A program made the position numbers and the translations under genes. Positions 8,261-17,082 of a stretch of 64,000 nt of DNA are shown in pieces. The DNA is from Pseudomonadota bacterium (GTDB lineage: Bacteria; Desulfobacterota; Desulfobacteria; Desulfobacterales; Desulfosarcinaceae), in the NCBI GenBank assembly GCA_023435265.1, contig JAEYRZ010000180.1, positions 33,521 to 97,520 of the forward strand, given 5' to 3'. Position 1 is the stretch's first letter. The number at the start of each line of letters is the position of its first letter. The notes under the pieces were generated by a model that saw only the letters and a list, made by a program, of their open reading frames with translations, ran no database searches and was not told where the DNA came from.

Positions 8261-8851
8261 ATGAAACGTAATTCCGAGAAATACCAACGTATTATGGAAG
8301 CCGCCAGCAAGGTGTTCGCCGAACAGGGGTTTTATCAGTCCACCGTGGCCCAGATCGCCAAGGAGGCGGGCGTGGCCGACGGGACCATTTATCTCTATTT
8401 CAAGAACAAGGACGACATCCTGGTCCAGTTCTATGAATTCAAGACGCGTCAGGTATTCGAGCAGTTCCGCGAGGCGGTCGATCTGGCCCCCACCGCCGAC
8501 CAGAAGCTGCGCAACCTGATCCGGGCCCATCTGGAGGCGTTCCAGAAAGACCCCCACATGGCAATTGTATATCAAACCGAAACACATCAGCGGGGGCAGC
8601 TGGGCCGCGAGCAGATCAAGGAAATGTCCAAAATGTACCGGGACATCATCTCCGAGGTGGTGGAACTGGGTCAGCAGGAAGGCACGATCCGGCGCAACCT
8701 GTACATGGGGCTGGTCAAGCGACTGATCAACGGCGCGGTGGATGAAGTGATCAACGCCTGGATTCACACCGGTCAGGATTACGATCTGGTTTCGATGGCC
8801 GACCCGTTGGTGGATTTGTTCATCAAAGGGATCGGCGTCGAGGAAAAATAA
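8261..8851 (+). CDS. TetR-family regulator, FadR-like
   Basis: The 196-residue protein has a classical TetR N-terminal helix-turn-helix: ASKVFAEQGFYQSTVAQIAK then AGVADGTIYLYFKNKDDIL (residues about 12-55). The C-terminal part resembles the ligand domain of TetR-type FadR regulators, which bind long-chain acyl-CoA. It is followed after 53 nt by the acyl-CoA dehydrogenase gene on the same strand, and a palindrome matching the FadR operator consensus lies at 8201-8222, so autorepression and control of fadE are likely. The ribosome site before the ATG is weak. Assignment to fatty-acid control rests on operator plus neighbour; ligand is inferred. Confidence 0.88.
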   Translation: MKRNSEKYQRIMEAASKVFAEQGFYQSTVAQIAKEAGVADGTIYLYFKNKDDILVQFYEFKTRQVFEQFREAVDLAPTADQKLRNLIRAHLEAFQKDPHMAIVYQTETHQRGQLGREQIKEMSKMYRDIISEVVELGQQEGTIRRNLYMGLVKRLINGAVDEVINAWIHTGQDYDLVSMADPLVDLFIKGIGVEEK

Positions 8852-8904
8852 GAAACGAACGATTATCGCCGTTGCGGCGTTAATCCAAGCAAAGGAGCAA
8901 AAAA

Positions 8905-10722
8905 ATGGCACAATACATTGCAGACCGCCGGGATGTCGATTTCGTGCTTTTCGAGCAACTCGGCGTGGACACGCTGAGCCAGCACGACCGGTTCGCCGAT
9001 ATCAACCGCAAGACAATAGAAATGGTGGTTTCCGAAGCCCGCAATCTGGCGATCAAGGAAATTCTGCCGACCCAGCAGGAAGGCGACCATCAGGGCTGCC
9101 GGTTCGAAAACGGGTCGGTACATGTCCCCCCGGGATTCCACCGCGCCTGGAAGCTGTTCCTTGAAGGCGAGTGGCTGGCGCTTCCCGAAGATCCGGAATA
9201 CGGCGGGCAAGGCCTGCCGCGGACCGTGGCTCTGGCGGCCAACGACTTCTTCAACGGCGCCAATTATTCGTTCATGATGTATTCGGGGCTGACGCACGGG
9301 GCGGCCCTTCTGGTCGAAACCTTCGGTTCGGAGAAGCTGCGCAAGCTGTTCCTCAAAAAAATGCTCACCGGCCAGTGGACCGGCACCATGCTGCTGACCG
9401 AACCCGAGGCCGGATCGGACGTCGGCCGCTTGAACACCTCGGCCGTGAAAAATCCGGACGGCACATACACCATTACCGGCAACAAAATTTTCATCTCCGC
9501 CGGCGAGCACGATCTGGCCGAGAACATCATCCACCCGGTCCTGGCGCGCATCGAAGGCGCTCCAGAGGGCACCAAGGGGATTTCCCTGTTCCTGGTGCCC
9601 AAATATTGGGTCAACGATGACGGCAGCCTGGGGGGATTCAATGATGTCGTCTGCACCGGCATCGAGGAGAAGATGGGCATTCACGGCAATGCCACCTGCT
9701 CTCTGACTCTGGGCGCCAAAGGCGGATGCCGGGGCTACCTGCTGGGCGAGGAAAACAAGGGCATGCGGGCGATGTTCCTGATGATGAACGAGGCGCGCCT
9801 GCTGGTCGGCCTGCAGGGCATGGCCTGCGCGAGCGCATCTTATCTGAACGCCCTCAATTACGCGCGGACGCGCGTTCAGGGGCGTAATTTACTCCAGATG
9901 ATGGCCCCCGATGCGCCCGCGGTACCCATCATTCAGCATCCGGATGTGCGGCGCATGCTGCTGACCATGAAGGCTTACGTGGAAGGCATGCGCAGCCTGC
10001 TGTACTATGTGTGCATGCTCACCGACAGGATCAGCGTCGCCGATGATGAAAAGCAGAAGCAGAAGCTGCAGGGCATGATCGACCTCCTCATTCCCATCTG
10101 CAAGGGCTATGTCACCGACCACGCTTTCGATGTGTGCAATCTGGGCGTGCAGGTTTACGGCGGATACGGATACATCCGGGAGTATCCGCAGGAGCAGTTG
10201 GTGCGCGATTGCCGCATCACCATGATTTACGAGGGCACCAACGGAATCCAGGCCATGGACTTGCTGGGCCGTAAACTGGGCTTGAACAAGGGGCGCCCGA
10301 TCATGGATCTGATGAGCGAAGTGCAGACCGTGATCGCCCGCGCCAAGGGCATCGAGCGTTTGAAGGAGGCCGCAGCGGCGGTGGAGGGTGCGCTCAACCG
10401 GCTGGCCGAGATCACCATGCACATCGGCGCGACCGCCATGTCGCCCCAGGTGCTTACGGCCTTTGCCAACGCCCATCCGTTCATGCATGCCGCCGGCGAT
10501 GTCGTCATGGGCTGGATGCTGCTGTGGCGGGCGGCCATCGCCGCCGAGCGCCTGGACGGCAAGGCGGGCAAAAAGGACCAGGCGTTTTACGAAGGGCAGA
10601 TCAAGAGCGCTGAATTCTTCATCCGCACGTTGCTGCCCGTCACCTTGGGGAAAATGGATGCCATCAAAGCAAATTGCGCTGCGGCGGTAGAGATCGAGGA
10701 CGACAGCTTCGGAGGGAAATAA
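8905..10722 (+). CDS. Acyl-CoA dehydrogenase (long FadE-type)
   Basis: Catalyses the first, FAD-dependent step of beta-oxidation, passing electrons to Etf. ATG 8905 follows AAGGAG. Domains in order: short N-terminal extension, N-terminal acyl-CoA dehydrogenase domain (DPEYGGQGLP at about 92), middle FAD domain with TMLLTEPEAGSDVG (about 162), C-terminal helical domain with YGGYGYIREYPQEQLVRDCR and the catalytic Glu in IYEGTNGIQ, and a further about 130-residue C-terminal helical domain found in the 600-residue subgroup. At 605 residues it fits that subgroup. It is probably co-transcribed with the TetR gene; the electron acceptors EtfBA and the membrane oxidoreductase are encoded at 12889-16762. 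Confidence 0.95.
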   Translation: MAQYIADRRDVDFVLFEQLGVDTLSQHDRFADINRKTIEMVVSEARNLAIKEILPTQQEGDHQGCRFENGSVHVPPGFHRAWKLFLEGEWLALPEDPEYGGQGLPRTVALAANDFFNGANYSFMMYSGLTHGAALLVETFGSEKLRKLFLKKMLTGQWTGTMLLTEPEAGSDVGRLNTSAVKNPDGTYTITGNKIFISAGEHDLAENIIHPVLARIEGAPEGTKGISLFLVPKYWVNDDGSLGGFNDVVCTGIEEKMGIHGNATCSLTLGAKGGCRGYLLGEENKGMRAMFLMMNEARLLVGLQGMACASASYLNALNYARTRVQGRNLLQMMAPDAPAVPIIQHPDVRRMLLTMKAYVEGMRSLLYYVCMLTDRISVADDEKQKQKLQGMIDLLIPICKGYVTDHAFDVCNLGVQVYGGYGYIREYPQEQLVRDCRITMIYEGTNGIQAMDLLGRKLGLNKGRPIMDLMSEVQTVIARAKGIERLKEAAAAVEGALNRLAEITMHIGATAMSPQVLTAFANAHPFMHAAGDVVMGWMLLWRAAIAAERLDGKAGKKDQAFYEGQIKSAEFFIRTLLPVTLGKMDAIKANCAAAVEIEDDSFGGK

Positions 10723-10747
10723 TCCGGAAAGGATACATCGGTTGATG

Positions 10748-10778
10748 CGCTGCCGAGGGGCATGCCTCCTCGGCAGCG
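10748..10778. terminator. Hairpin between convergent fadE and fadD
   Basis: A perfect 11-bp stem CGCTGCCGAGG / CCTCGGCAGCG surrounds a 9-base loop in the 72-base gap between the two stop codons. There is no T-run on either side, so it may act as an RNA 3'-end stabiliser or a bidirectional factor-dependent terminator. Confidence 0.6.
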
Positions 10779-10794
10779 TGGGCGATGCCGGCTG

Positions 10795-12477
10795 CTACTG
10801 AATCTTTTCCTCACGCAATATTTTCTTGAGGACCTTGCCCACATTGCTTTTGGGCAGTTCCGAGCGGAATTCGATTTCAGTCGGCCACTTGTACTTGGCC
10901 AGTTTTCCTTCGCAGTAGGAGATCATCTCCTCGGCGGTGGCGGTAACGTTCGGTTTGAGGACGATGAATACTTTCACCGCCTCTCCGCGGGTGGGATGGG
11001 AAATGCCGATCGCGGTCGCTTCCAGGACCTTGGGGTGTTCGAAATAAATCTCTTCGATATCCCGGGGGTAAATGTTGTACCCGCCGGAGATGATCATATC
11101 CTTCTTGCGGTCGACGATGAAGAAGTAGCCGTCATCGTCCATGGTGGCGATGTCGCCGGTATGCAGCCAGCCGTCGGTAAGGGTTTGGGCCGTTTCCTGG
11201 GGGCGGTTGTAATAGCCTTTCATCACCTGCGGCCCCTTGATGAGCAGCTCGCCCGGCTGGCCGACCGGCACATCGTTCTTCCCGGTTTCGAGATCGACGA
11301 TGCGGCAGACGGTATCGCTGATCGGCACGCCGATGCTGCCCACTTTGCGCTTGCCTTCGACGAAGGGGTTGACATGCGTCACGGGCGACGTTTCGGTAAG
11401 GCCGTAGCCCTCAACGATCACGGCCCCGGTGCGGCGTTCGAACTCCTTGATCACCTCCACAGGCAGCGGTGCACTGCCTGAGAAGCATCCGTTGATGGAG
11501 GTCATGTCCACCTTGTCGATGTCCGGATGCTGCAGGATTCCGATATACATGGTGGGCACCAGCGGGGCGAAAGTGGGTTTGTATTTGGTGATGGCCTCGA
11601 GCAGCTGGGGCGCCTGAGGCTTGGGCACCAGGACATCTCCCCAGCAGAAGTATATGGCCAGGTTCATGGCCGTGGTCAGTCCGAATACGTGAAAAAAGGG
11701 GAGGGCGCCGAGCATGATCTGGTTTTCGCCCATGCCGGGGAACCAGGCGGCCACCTGCTGCACCTGGCGGCTCAAGTTGCCGTGGGTCAGGATGACCCCC
11801 TTGCTGGTGCCGGTGGTTCCGCCCGTATACTGATACTGGGCCACGTCCGCATGATCCAGGGAAACCCGTGGAGGGGCGGGCAGCGTGCGGGTCAGGACTT
11901 TTTTCCAGCGGAAAACATCGGCGGCCGGCCGCACGTCGGCGGCCAGCTTCTTCTTCTTGGCGACCAGCGGGAACAGCAGGTTCTTGGGGAAGGGCAGGTA
12001 ATCGCCGATACTCGTGATCACGATCTGCTGAATGCGGGTCTTGGGGCGCAGGTCGATCATGCGGTTACCCAAAAGATCCAGTGTGATCAGAGCCTTGGCA
12101 CCCGAATCGTTGAACTGGTGCAGCAGTTCACGATCGGAATAAAGCGGGTTGTTCATCACGACCACGGCGCCCAGGCGTAAAATGGCGTAGTAAGCGGCCA
12201 CGCAGGGAATGACGTTGGGCAGCAGCAGCGCCACCGCATCGCCGCGCCGAATGCCGAAGTCATGCAGAACGGCGGCGAAACGATCGCTCATTTCACGCAA
12301 CCCCCGATAGCTGAGCTGGTACCCCTGGAAATTGAGGGCCATCTTGTCGGGGAAAAGCGTTGCGGCGCGGTCCAGGAAGTCCGGAAGAGTTTTGGAATCG
12401 TACTCGATATGCTCCGGTACGCCCTGCTGATAGTGCCGCAGCCAAGGTTTTGCCTCGTAAGCAACTGTTGCTGCCAC
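10795..12477 (-). CDS. fadD: Long-chain fatty acid--CoA ligase
   Basis: Activates fatty acids to acyl-CoA with ATP through an acyl-adenylate. A GTG start at 12477 is preferred to the in-frame ATG at 12564: GAGGAGG lies 5 nt before it and the resulting 560 residues match FadD. Motifs in order: the AMP-binding P-loop YTGGTTGTSKGVILTHGN, GYGLTETSP, LHTGDIATMDDDGYFFIVDR and the C-terminal hinge lysine region LPKSNVGKVLKKILRE. It faces fadE and is divergent from the Etf:quinone oxidoreductase gene. TGAATG half-sites lie just upstream at about 12491-12504 and a palindrome at 12730-12751, suggesting control with the fad genes (inference). Confidence 0.95.
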   Translation of the reverse strand: MAATVAYEAKPWLRHYQQGVPEHIEYDSKTLPDFLDRAATLFPDKMALNFQGYQLSYRGLREMSDRFAAVLHDFGIRRGDAVALLLPNVIPCVAAYYAILRLGAVVVMNNPLYSDRELLHQFNDSGAKALITLDLLGNRMIDLRPKTRIQQIVITSIGDYLPFPKNLLFPLVAKKKKLAADVRPAADVFRWKKVLTRTLPAPPRVSLDHADVAQYQYTGGTTGTSKGVILTHGNLSRQVQQVAAWFPGMGENQIMLGALPFFHVFGLTTAMNLAIYFCWGDVLVPKPQAPQLLEAITKYKPTFAPLVPTMYIGILQHPDIDKVDMTSINGCFSGSAPLPVEVIKEFERRTGAVIVEGYGLTETSPVTHVNPFVEGKRKVGSIGVPISDTVCRIVDLETGKNDVPVGQPGELLIKGPQVMKGYYNRPQETAQTLTDGWLHTGDIATMDDDGYFFIVDRKKDMIISGGYNIYPRDIEEIYFEHPKVLEATAIGISHPTRGEAVKVFIVLKPNVTATAEEMISYCEGKLAKYKWPTEIEFRSELPKSNVGKVLKKILREEKIQ

Positions 12478-12701
12478 ATGAACCTCCTCGGATGAATGTG
12501 AATGAAAGCGAATTTCGGCGGGACTATGACTACTATACTTGGCTGTAGAAATTGGTTCTGTCAAGAGACATCATTCGGCGAATCACGCATCCGGCGGAAG
12601 AAATGCCGGCGCTTCGTACAAGCGCGTGCAAGCCGGGGGGCAAGTATGCTATAGGAATGGACCGCGATGGCGAAAGCGCCCGCGGATCGCGCGGTTTTTT
12701 C

Positions 12702-12751
12702 TTGACGCGGAAATATGGATTGGATAACCAAAATGAATTTACATTCATTTT
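12702..12751 (+). promoter_or_regulatory. Putative promoter and palindromic operator for the Etf oxidoreductase operon
   Basis: A -35-like TTGACG (12702-12707) and a -10-like GATAAC (12723-12728) are followed at once by a perfect 9-bp inverted repeat, AAAATGAAT / ATTCATTTT with a TTAC spacer (12730-12751). The half-site resembles but is not in register with the 8201 operator. It lies in the 411-base gap 12478-12888, which holds no other gene; a GC hairpin at 12814-12832 lies in the leader. Confidence 0.5.
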
Positions 12752-12888
12752 CTTTAGGAATAATCGGCGGTTCCGCCGGAAGCCCGCCGAGCGACACTGA
12801 CAAAGGAAAACGGCGGCGCCCCGGGGGCGCCGACCACCGGCATACGCTGTCGAACGCTTACGGTACCGCACACAAGGACATCTAACCT

Positions 12889-14958
12889 ATGCAGAATGCG
12901 CTGTTCTCACCGGCTGAAACCTATTTCCTGGCCATTCCCGCCAGCGTGGTCTACACCCTTATCCCGATCGTCGGCATCGGCATTTTCGCCTGGATGATCT
13001 ACGTCCGGCTCAAACCGCTGCTCCGGGCGGCGCCGGACGTGCGCTGGGACCGCATTGGCGAACGGGTGGCGCAGCTGGTCAAGATGTGGCTGCTGCAGTA
13101 CCGGCATCCGCGTTACATGCTCGCCGGCGTGCTGCACATCCTGCTGTTCGCCGGCTTTCTGATCCTGGGGCTGAGGTCGCTCGAACTGGTTTTCGTGGGC
13201 ATTATCCCGGATTTCACGCTGCCCGGGCTCGGCGGCCGCCTCGGCCACGCCTACCATGTGCTGCGGGCCTATGCCGCCACGTGGGTGTTCGTGGTGGCCG
13301 CGATCGCCATGGTGCGCCGCGGCATCGTCCGGCCGGCGCGCTATGAAGTGCCCGCCAAATACGGAAAGGCGCATACCGGTGAAGCGGTGTTCGTACTGGC
13401 CATGATCTGCACCCTGGTGATCAGTGAAAGCGTGTTCGAGGCCACACAGGCCGTCGCGCAGGGGCGGGCCGGGTTGAGCGCCCAGACCCTGCCGCCGCTG
13501 ACCCTGGCCTGGTTATCCGCGCAGCTTCTCTTCGATGCATCGGGGTATATGCTGCAGTGGCTCAATTCGACCGTCTATTTCATCCACGAAGTGACGTTTT
13601 TCACCTTCTTATGCTTCCTGCCGCTGGGCAAACACTTCCACGTGGTCACGTCGCTGTTCAACGTCTTCTTCATGCGCCTGCGGCGCGGCAATGTCAAACC
13701 GGTGCGCCACGGCATCGGCGACGAACAACTGGACGGGCTCGAATCGTTCGGTGTGAAAAAGCTGCAGGACTTCACTTGGAAGCACATCCTCGATTTCTAC
13801 TCCTGCGCCGACTGCGGGCGCTGTTCGGACAACTGCCCGGCCAACGCGGCCGGTCGTCCGCTTTCGCCGCGTTTTATCTCGATCAAGGGGCGCGATCTGA
13901 CCTACCGCCGGTACCCGGTGCTGCCGAACCGCAAAGAAGCCGGTGAAGAGCAGGCGCTGATCGGCAGCATCTATTCGGAAGATGAAATCTGGTCCTGTAC
14001 GACCTGCGGCGCCTGCGAACAGGAGTGCCCGCTGGGCATCGAGTATATCGATAAAATCGTGGACCTGCGGCGCGGCATGGTCGACGACGGTCTGGTGCCG
14101 CAATCTTTGCAGAAACCGCTGAGCGCTCTCGAAAAGCGCGGCAATCCCTGGGGAAAACTCGAAAAGAAGCGCGCCGACTGGATCAAGACCGTGGAAGACG
14201 GTATCGAAGTCAAGGTGCTGGACGGTAAAGCGAGCGCCCAGGTGCTTTATTTCGTCGACAGCATTACGTCTTTCGACGAGCGCATGCAGAAAATCGCCGC
14301 CGCCACCGCCAAAATTCTGCAGCGCAGCGGGATCGATTTCGGCATCCTGGGCAAAGAGGAAAAAGACAGCGGCCATGAAGCACGCCGCTTCGGCGAGGAG
14401 ATGCTGTTTCAGAACCTGAAGACGCACAACCGCGAATTGATCCAGGAGTCCGGGGCCGCCGGCATCGTGACCGCCGACCCGCACGCCCTGAACGCGTTGA
14501 AGAACGACTACGCGGACATGCCCCCGGCGGAACATGTCAGCGAGTTGATTGCGCGGCGGATCCGGGCCGGGGCGTTGAAGTTCAAACCCTCGCAGAATGG
14601 CGATAAAGTCTATACTTATCACGATCCTTGTTATCTCGGGCGCCACAACGCGATTTACGACGCTCCGCGCCAGGTGATCGACGCCCTGCCCGGCGTCCGG
14701 CGCGTGGAGATGCTGCGCAGCCGCGACCGCTCCTTCTGCTGCGGCGGCGGCGGACTGATGCTCTTCTACGAACCCGAAGAAGAACAACGCATGGGCGTGC
14801 TGCGCGTTAAAATGGCGGCCGAGGCGGGGGCCCAAGTGATCGTCACGGCGTGCCCGTTCTGCCTGGTCAATATCGAAGATGCCATCAAGGTCGCCGGGCT
14901 GGAAGGCAAGATGCAGGCAATCGACCTTGCCGAACTGGTCGCGGCGCATTTGGAGTAA
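12889..14958 (+). CDS. Membrane-bound Etf:(mena)quinone Fe-S oxidoreductase
   Basis: Takes electrons from reduced Etf and passes them to menaquinone in the inner membrane. The N-terminal about 270 residues form a NarI-like membrane domain with five to six helices (LIPIVGIGIFAWMIY, HILLFAGFLILGL, TWVFVVAAIAMV and others) carrying His residues suited to haem b. Two [4Fe-4S] motifs follow: CADCGRCSDNCPAN near residue 306 and CTTCGACEQECPLG (as CTTCGA-CEQECP) near 370. Two CCG-type regions end the protein, with DPCYLGRHN and FCCGGGG near 617 and TACPFC. The layout matches the EMO/DUF224-type protein of fatty-acid-oxidising Desulfobacterota and syntrophs. It lies 47 nt before etfB, so one operon is likely. 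Confidence 0.92.
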   Translation: MQNALFSPAETYFLAIPASVVYTLIPIVGIGIFAWMIYVRLKPLLRAAPDVRWDRIGERVAQLVKMWLLQYRHPRYMLAGVLHILLFAGFLILGLRSLELVFVGIIPDFTLPGLGGRLGHAYHVLRAYAATWVFVVAAIAMVRRGIVRPARYEVPAKYGKAHTGEAVFVLAMICTLVISESVFEATQAVAQGRAGLSAQTLPPLTLAWLSAQLLFDASGYMLQWLNSTVYFIHEVTFFTFLCFLPLGKHFHVVTSLFNVFFMRLRRGNVKPVRHGIGDEQLDGLESFGVKKLQDFTWKHILDFYSCADCGRCSDNCPANAAGRPLSPRFISIKGRDLTYRRYPVLPNRKEAGEEQALIGSIYSEDEIWSCTTCGACEQECPLGIEYIDKIVDLRRGMVDDGLVPQSLQKPLSALEKRGNPWGKLEKKRADWIKTVEDGIEVKVLDGKASAQVLYFVDSITSFDERMQKIAAATAKILQRSGIDFGILGKEEKDSGHEARRFGEEMLFQNLKTHNRELIQESGAAGIVTADPHALNALKNDYADMPPAEHVSELIARRIRAGALKFKPSQNGDKVYTYHDPCYLGRHNAIYDAPRQVIDALPGVRRVEMLRSRDRSFCCGGGGLMLFYEPEEEQRMGVLRVKMAAEAGAQVIVTACPFCLVNIEDAIKVAGLEGKMQAIDLAELVAAHLE

Positions 14959-15005
14959 GCACTTTTTTTTCAACGAGAGCGAACCACAGCCATCAGGAGG
15001 GAAGA

Positions 15006-15794
15006 ATGGAAATTTTGGTCTGTATCAAAAGGGTTCCGGATACCGCCGAGAACGAGATCGAGATCAAAGGCGACGGAACCGATATCAAGCGCGACGATTT
15101 GGTCTATTCGGTCAATGAATGGGACAATTACGCAGTTGAGGAAGCCATCCAGATCCGCGATCGAGTTGGCGGAACCGTCACCGTGGTCACGGTCGGCGAT
15201 GAAGAATCGGAAGAGGTGCTGCGGCGCGAAATGGCCATGGGCGCGGACAGCGGCATCCGGCTGACCGACGCGGCCTTCAGCGGTTCCGACGGGCGCGGCA
15301 CTGCCGCGGTCTTGAAGGCGGCCGTCCAGAAAGGAAAGTACGACCTGGTGCTGACCGGCGCCCAGGCCGATGACGGTGCGGCCCAGGTGGGCGGAATGCT
15401 GGCGGCCATGCTCGACTGGCCGTACGCCTCGCTGGTCAACCGCATCGAGGTGGAAGAAGGCAAGCTCAAGGTGGGGCGCGAAATCGAGGGCGGCAACCAG
15501 GAATTGAACGCGATCGCGCTGCCCTGCGTGTTGTCGATACAGACCGGCATCAACGAACCGCGCTACGTGGGCATCCGCGGCATCCGCAAAGTGGCCTCGG
15601 TGGAGATCCCCGTGCACGGCGCCGGCGATCTGGGCGTGGATCCCGCCGCCGTGGGGGCAGCGGCCGCCAAAGTCAAACGGTTGGATTACTTCGTGCCCCA
15701 GCTGGGTGCGGGCGCCGAAATTCTGGAAGGCAGCATGGAAGAAAAAATCGACAAGCTGATCGAACTCTTGAAGGCCAAAGGAGGGCTGAAATAA
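15006..15794 (+). CDS. etfB: Electron transfer flavoprotein beta subunit
   Basis: Half of the Etf heterodimer that carries electrons from acyl-CoA dehydrogenases. The ATG at 15006 follows AGGAGG, and the protein starts MEILVCIKRVPDT as usual for EtfB. The ADP/AMP-binding region VLTGAQADDGAAQVG and the recognition-loop segment near GIRGIRKVA are present. At 262 residues it is the standard length. The start lies inside a longer open frame that overlaps the preceding gene, but that extension has no ribosome site. Stop and the etfA start share one base, so translation is coupled. Confidence 0.96.
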   Translation: MEILVCIKRVPDTAENEIEIKGDGTDIKRDDLVYSVNEWDNYAVEEAIQIRDRVGGTVTVVTVGDEESEEVLRREMAMGADSGIRLTDAAFSGSDGRGTAAVLKAAVQKGKYDLVLTGAQADDGAAQVGGMLAAMLDWPYASLVNRIEVEEGKLKVGREIEGGNQELNAIALPCVLSIQTGINEPRYVGIRGIRKVASVEIPVHGAGDLGVDPAAVGAAAAKVKRLDYFVPQLGAGAEILEGSMEEKIDKLIELLKAKGGLK

Positions 15795-16762
15795 TGGCTC
15801 AGATGTTTGCCTACATTACCCATAAAGGTGGAACGATCGACGATTCGGCGGCCGAGCTGGCCGTGGCCGCGAACAAACTGGGCGCAGCGCAGCCGACCGC
15901 GATTATCGCCGGTTCCGGCGCGGAGCTTTCGGCCGTGTGCCAGGCAGCCGCCAAGATCTATCCGCAGGTCTGGAAATTCGATAACGCCGCCCTCGCCTAT
16001 CCCAATGCCGAAGCCATCCGCAAACTGCTGGCCAAAGTACTTCCGGCTGGTGCGATGGTGCTGCTTCCGCATGATCATTTCGGCATGGACCTGGGCCCCG
16101 GCCTTTCGATCAAACTGGATGTCGCCTATGTGCCCGATGTCGTCGCCGTCGAAAGCGTCGAGGGAAGCAAGCTGAAGCTGGTGCGCCAGGAGTTTGCGGG
16201 CATGGCCCACACCCATGTGACCTGCGATGCGGCCGCCGGGATGGTGATCACGCTGCGGCCGGGGGCTTTCCAATCCCCCGAAGGCGCCGCATCCGGCGCC
16301 GGGCAGGTCCAGGACAAATCGGGTGAGGTCGGCGACCTGAGCGTCCAGCGCACGTTCCTGGAGGTCCTGCAGGCCGAAGCGGGCGACGTGGATATCACCA
16401 AGGCCGATGTGCTGGTTTCCGTCGGCCGCGGCATCGAAGAACAGGAGAATATCGCTCTGGCCGAAGAGCTGGCCGAGGCCATGGGTGCAACCGTTTCGTG
16501 CTCGCGGCCGATCGTGGACGCCAAATGGCTGGAAAAGGCGCGGCAGGTCGGAACCTCCGGCAAGACGGTCAAGCCCAAGGTCTATCTGGCCCTTGGCATC
16601 AGCGGCTCATTTCAGCACCTGGGGGGGATCAAAGGATCGCCCTTCATCGTGGCGGTGAACAAAAATCCCAAGGCGCCCATCTTCCAGGTGGCCGACGTGG
16701 GCATCGTCGAGGACATTCTCGAATTGATGCCGGAGTTGACTGAGAAGATCAAGGAAGCCTGA
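15794..16762 (+). CDS. etfA: Electron transfer flavoprotein alpha subunit
   Basis: FAD-binding subunit of Etf. The 322-residue protein has the N-terminal Etf domain and the C-terminal FAD domain with SVGRGIEEQENIALAEELA, CSRPIVDAKWL, GTSGKTVKPKVYLALGISG, FQHLGGIKGS and VNKNPKAPIF, all standard for EtfA. The TAATG junction with etfB (overlap at 15794) signals translational coupling. Together with the Fe-S oxidoreductase at 12889 and the dehydrogenase at 8905 it completes an electron route from acyl-CoA to quinone. A strong terminator follows at 16786. Confidence 0.96.
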   Translation: MAQMFAYITHKGGTIDDSAAELAVAANKLGAAQPTAIIAGSGAELSAVCQAAAKIYPQVWKFDNAALAYPNAEAIRKLLAKVLPAGAMVLLPHDHFGMDLGPGLSIKLDVAYVPDVVAVESVEGSKLKLVRQEFAGMAHTHVTCDAAAGMVITLRPGAFQSPEGAASGAGQVQDKSGEVGDLSVQRTFLEVLQAEAGDVDITKADVLVSVGRGIEEQENIALAEELAEAMGATVSCSRPIVDAKWLEKARQVGTSGKTVKPKVYLALGISGSFQHLGGIKGSPFIVAVNKNPKAPIFQVADVGIVEDILELMPELTEKIKEA

Positions 16763-16785
16763 TTTCAGAAATTTGTGGTGGCTCG

Positions 16786-16826
16786 ACAGCCGGGCGCGCC
16801 TTGTGCGCGGCCCGGCTGTTTTGTTT
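16786..16826 (+). terminator. Rho-independent terminator after etfA
   Basis: ACAGCCGGGC (16786-16795) pairs with GCCCGGCTGT (16810-16819), followed by TTTTGTTTT. It lies 23 bases past the etfA stop and closes the oxidoreductase-etfBA operon. Confidence 0.9.
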
Positions 16827-16922
16827 TGCGCGCCGGTCCGGCGCAGTGTACGATCCGGCCGCGGTCACTGCGGGGGAAGTGCTTGAAACACAGCGGCGCA
16901 AATACAGTGACATGAGGTTTTC

Positions 16923-16973
16923 ACCACAGAGGACACAGAGAAGAACAAAAAAACTTTCTGTGGTCTCTGTGGT
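16923..16973. repeat. CACAGAG-type hairpin repeat, copy 2
   Basis: ACCACAGAGGACACAGAGAAG (first 20 bases at 16923-16942) is inverted at 16954-16973. It lies between the etfA terminator and tamB in the 320-base gap 16763-17082. Same unit as copies at 4766 and 24352; a short direct repeat (AAGCTGAGGACCAAC) follows at about 16980-17009. Confidence 0.85.
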
Positions 16974-17082
16974 TATCAATAAGCTGAGGACCAACAAGCT
17001 GAGGACCAACGCATCGCTTTATTTATGCCACAGAGCACTTAGTTTGAAGGGAACGATCCCAAACCGAGGTTGAAACAGTTCA

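Noticed and set aside
12814..12832. GC-rich hairpin in the leader of the Etf oxidoreductase gene as a riboswitch.
   Set aside because: It is a simple stem with no conserved aptamer features; at most a stability element.
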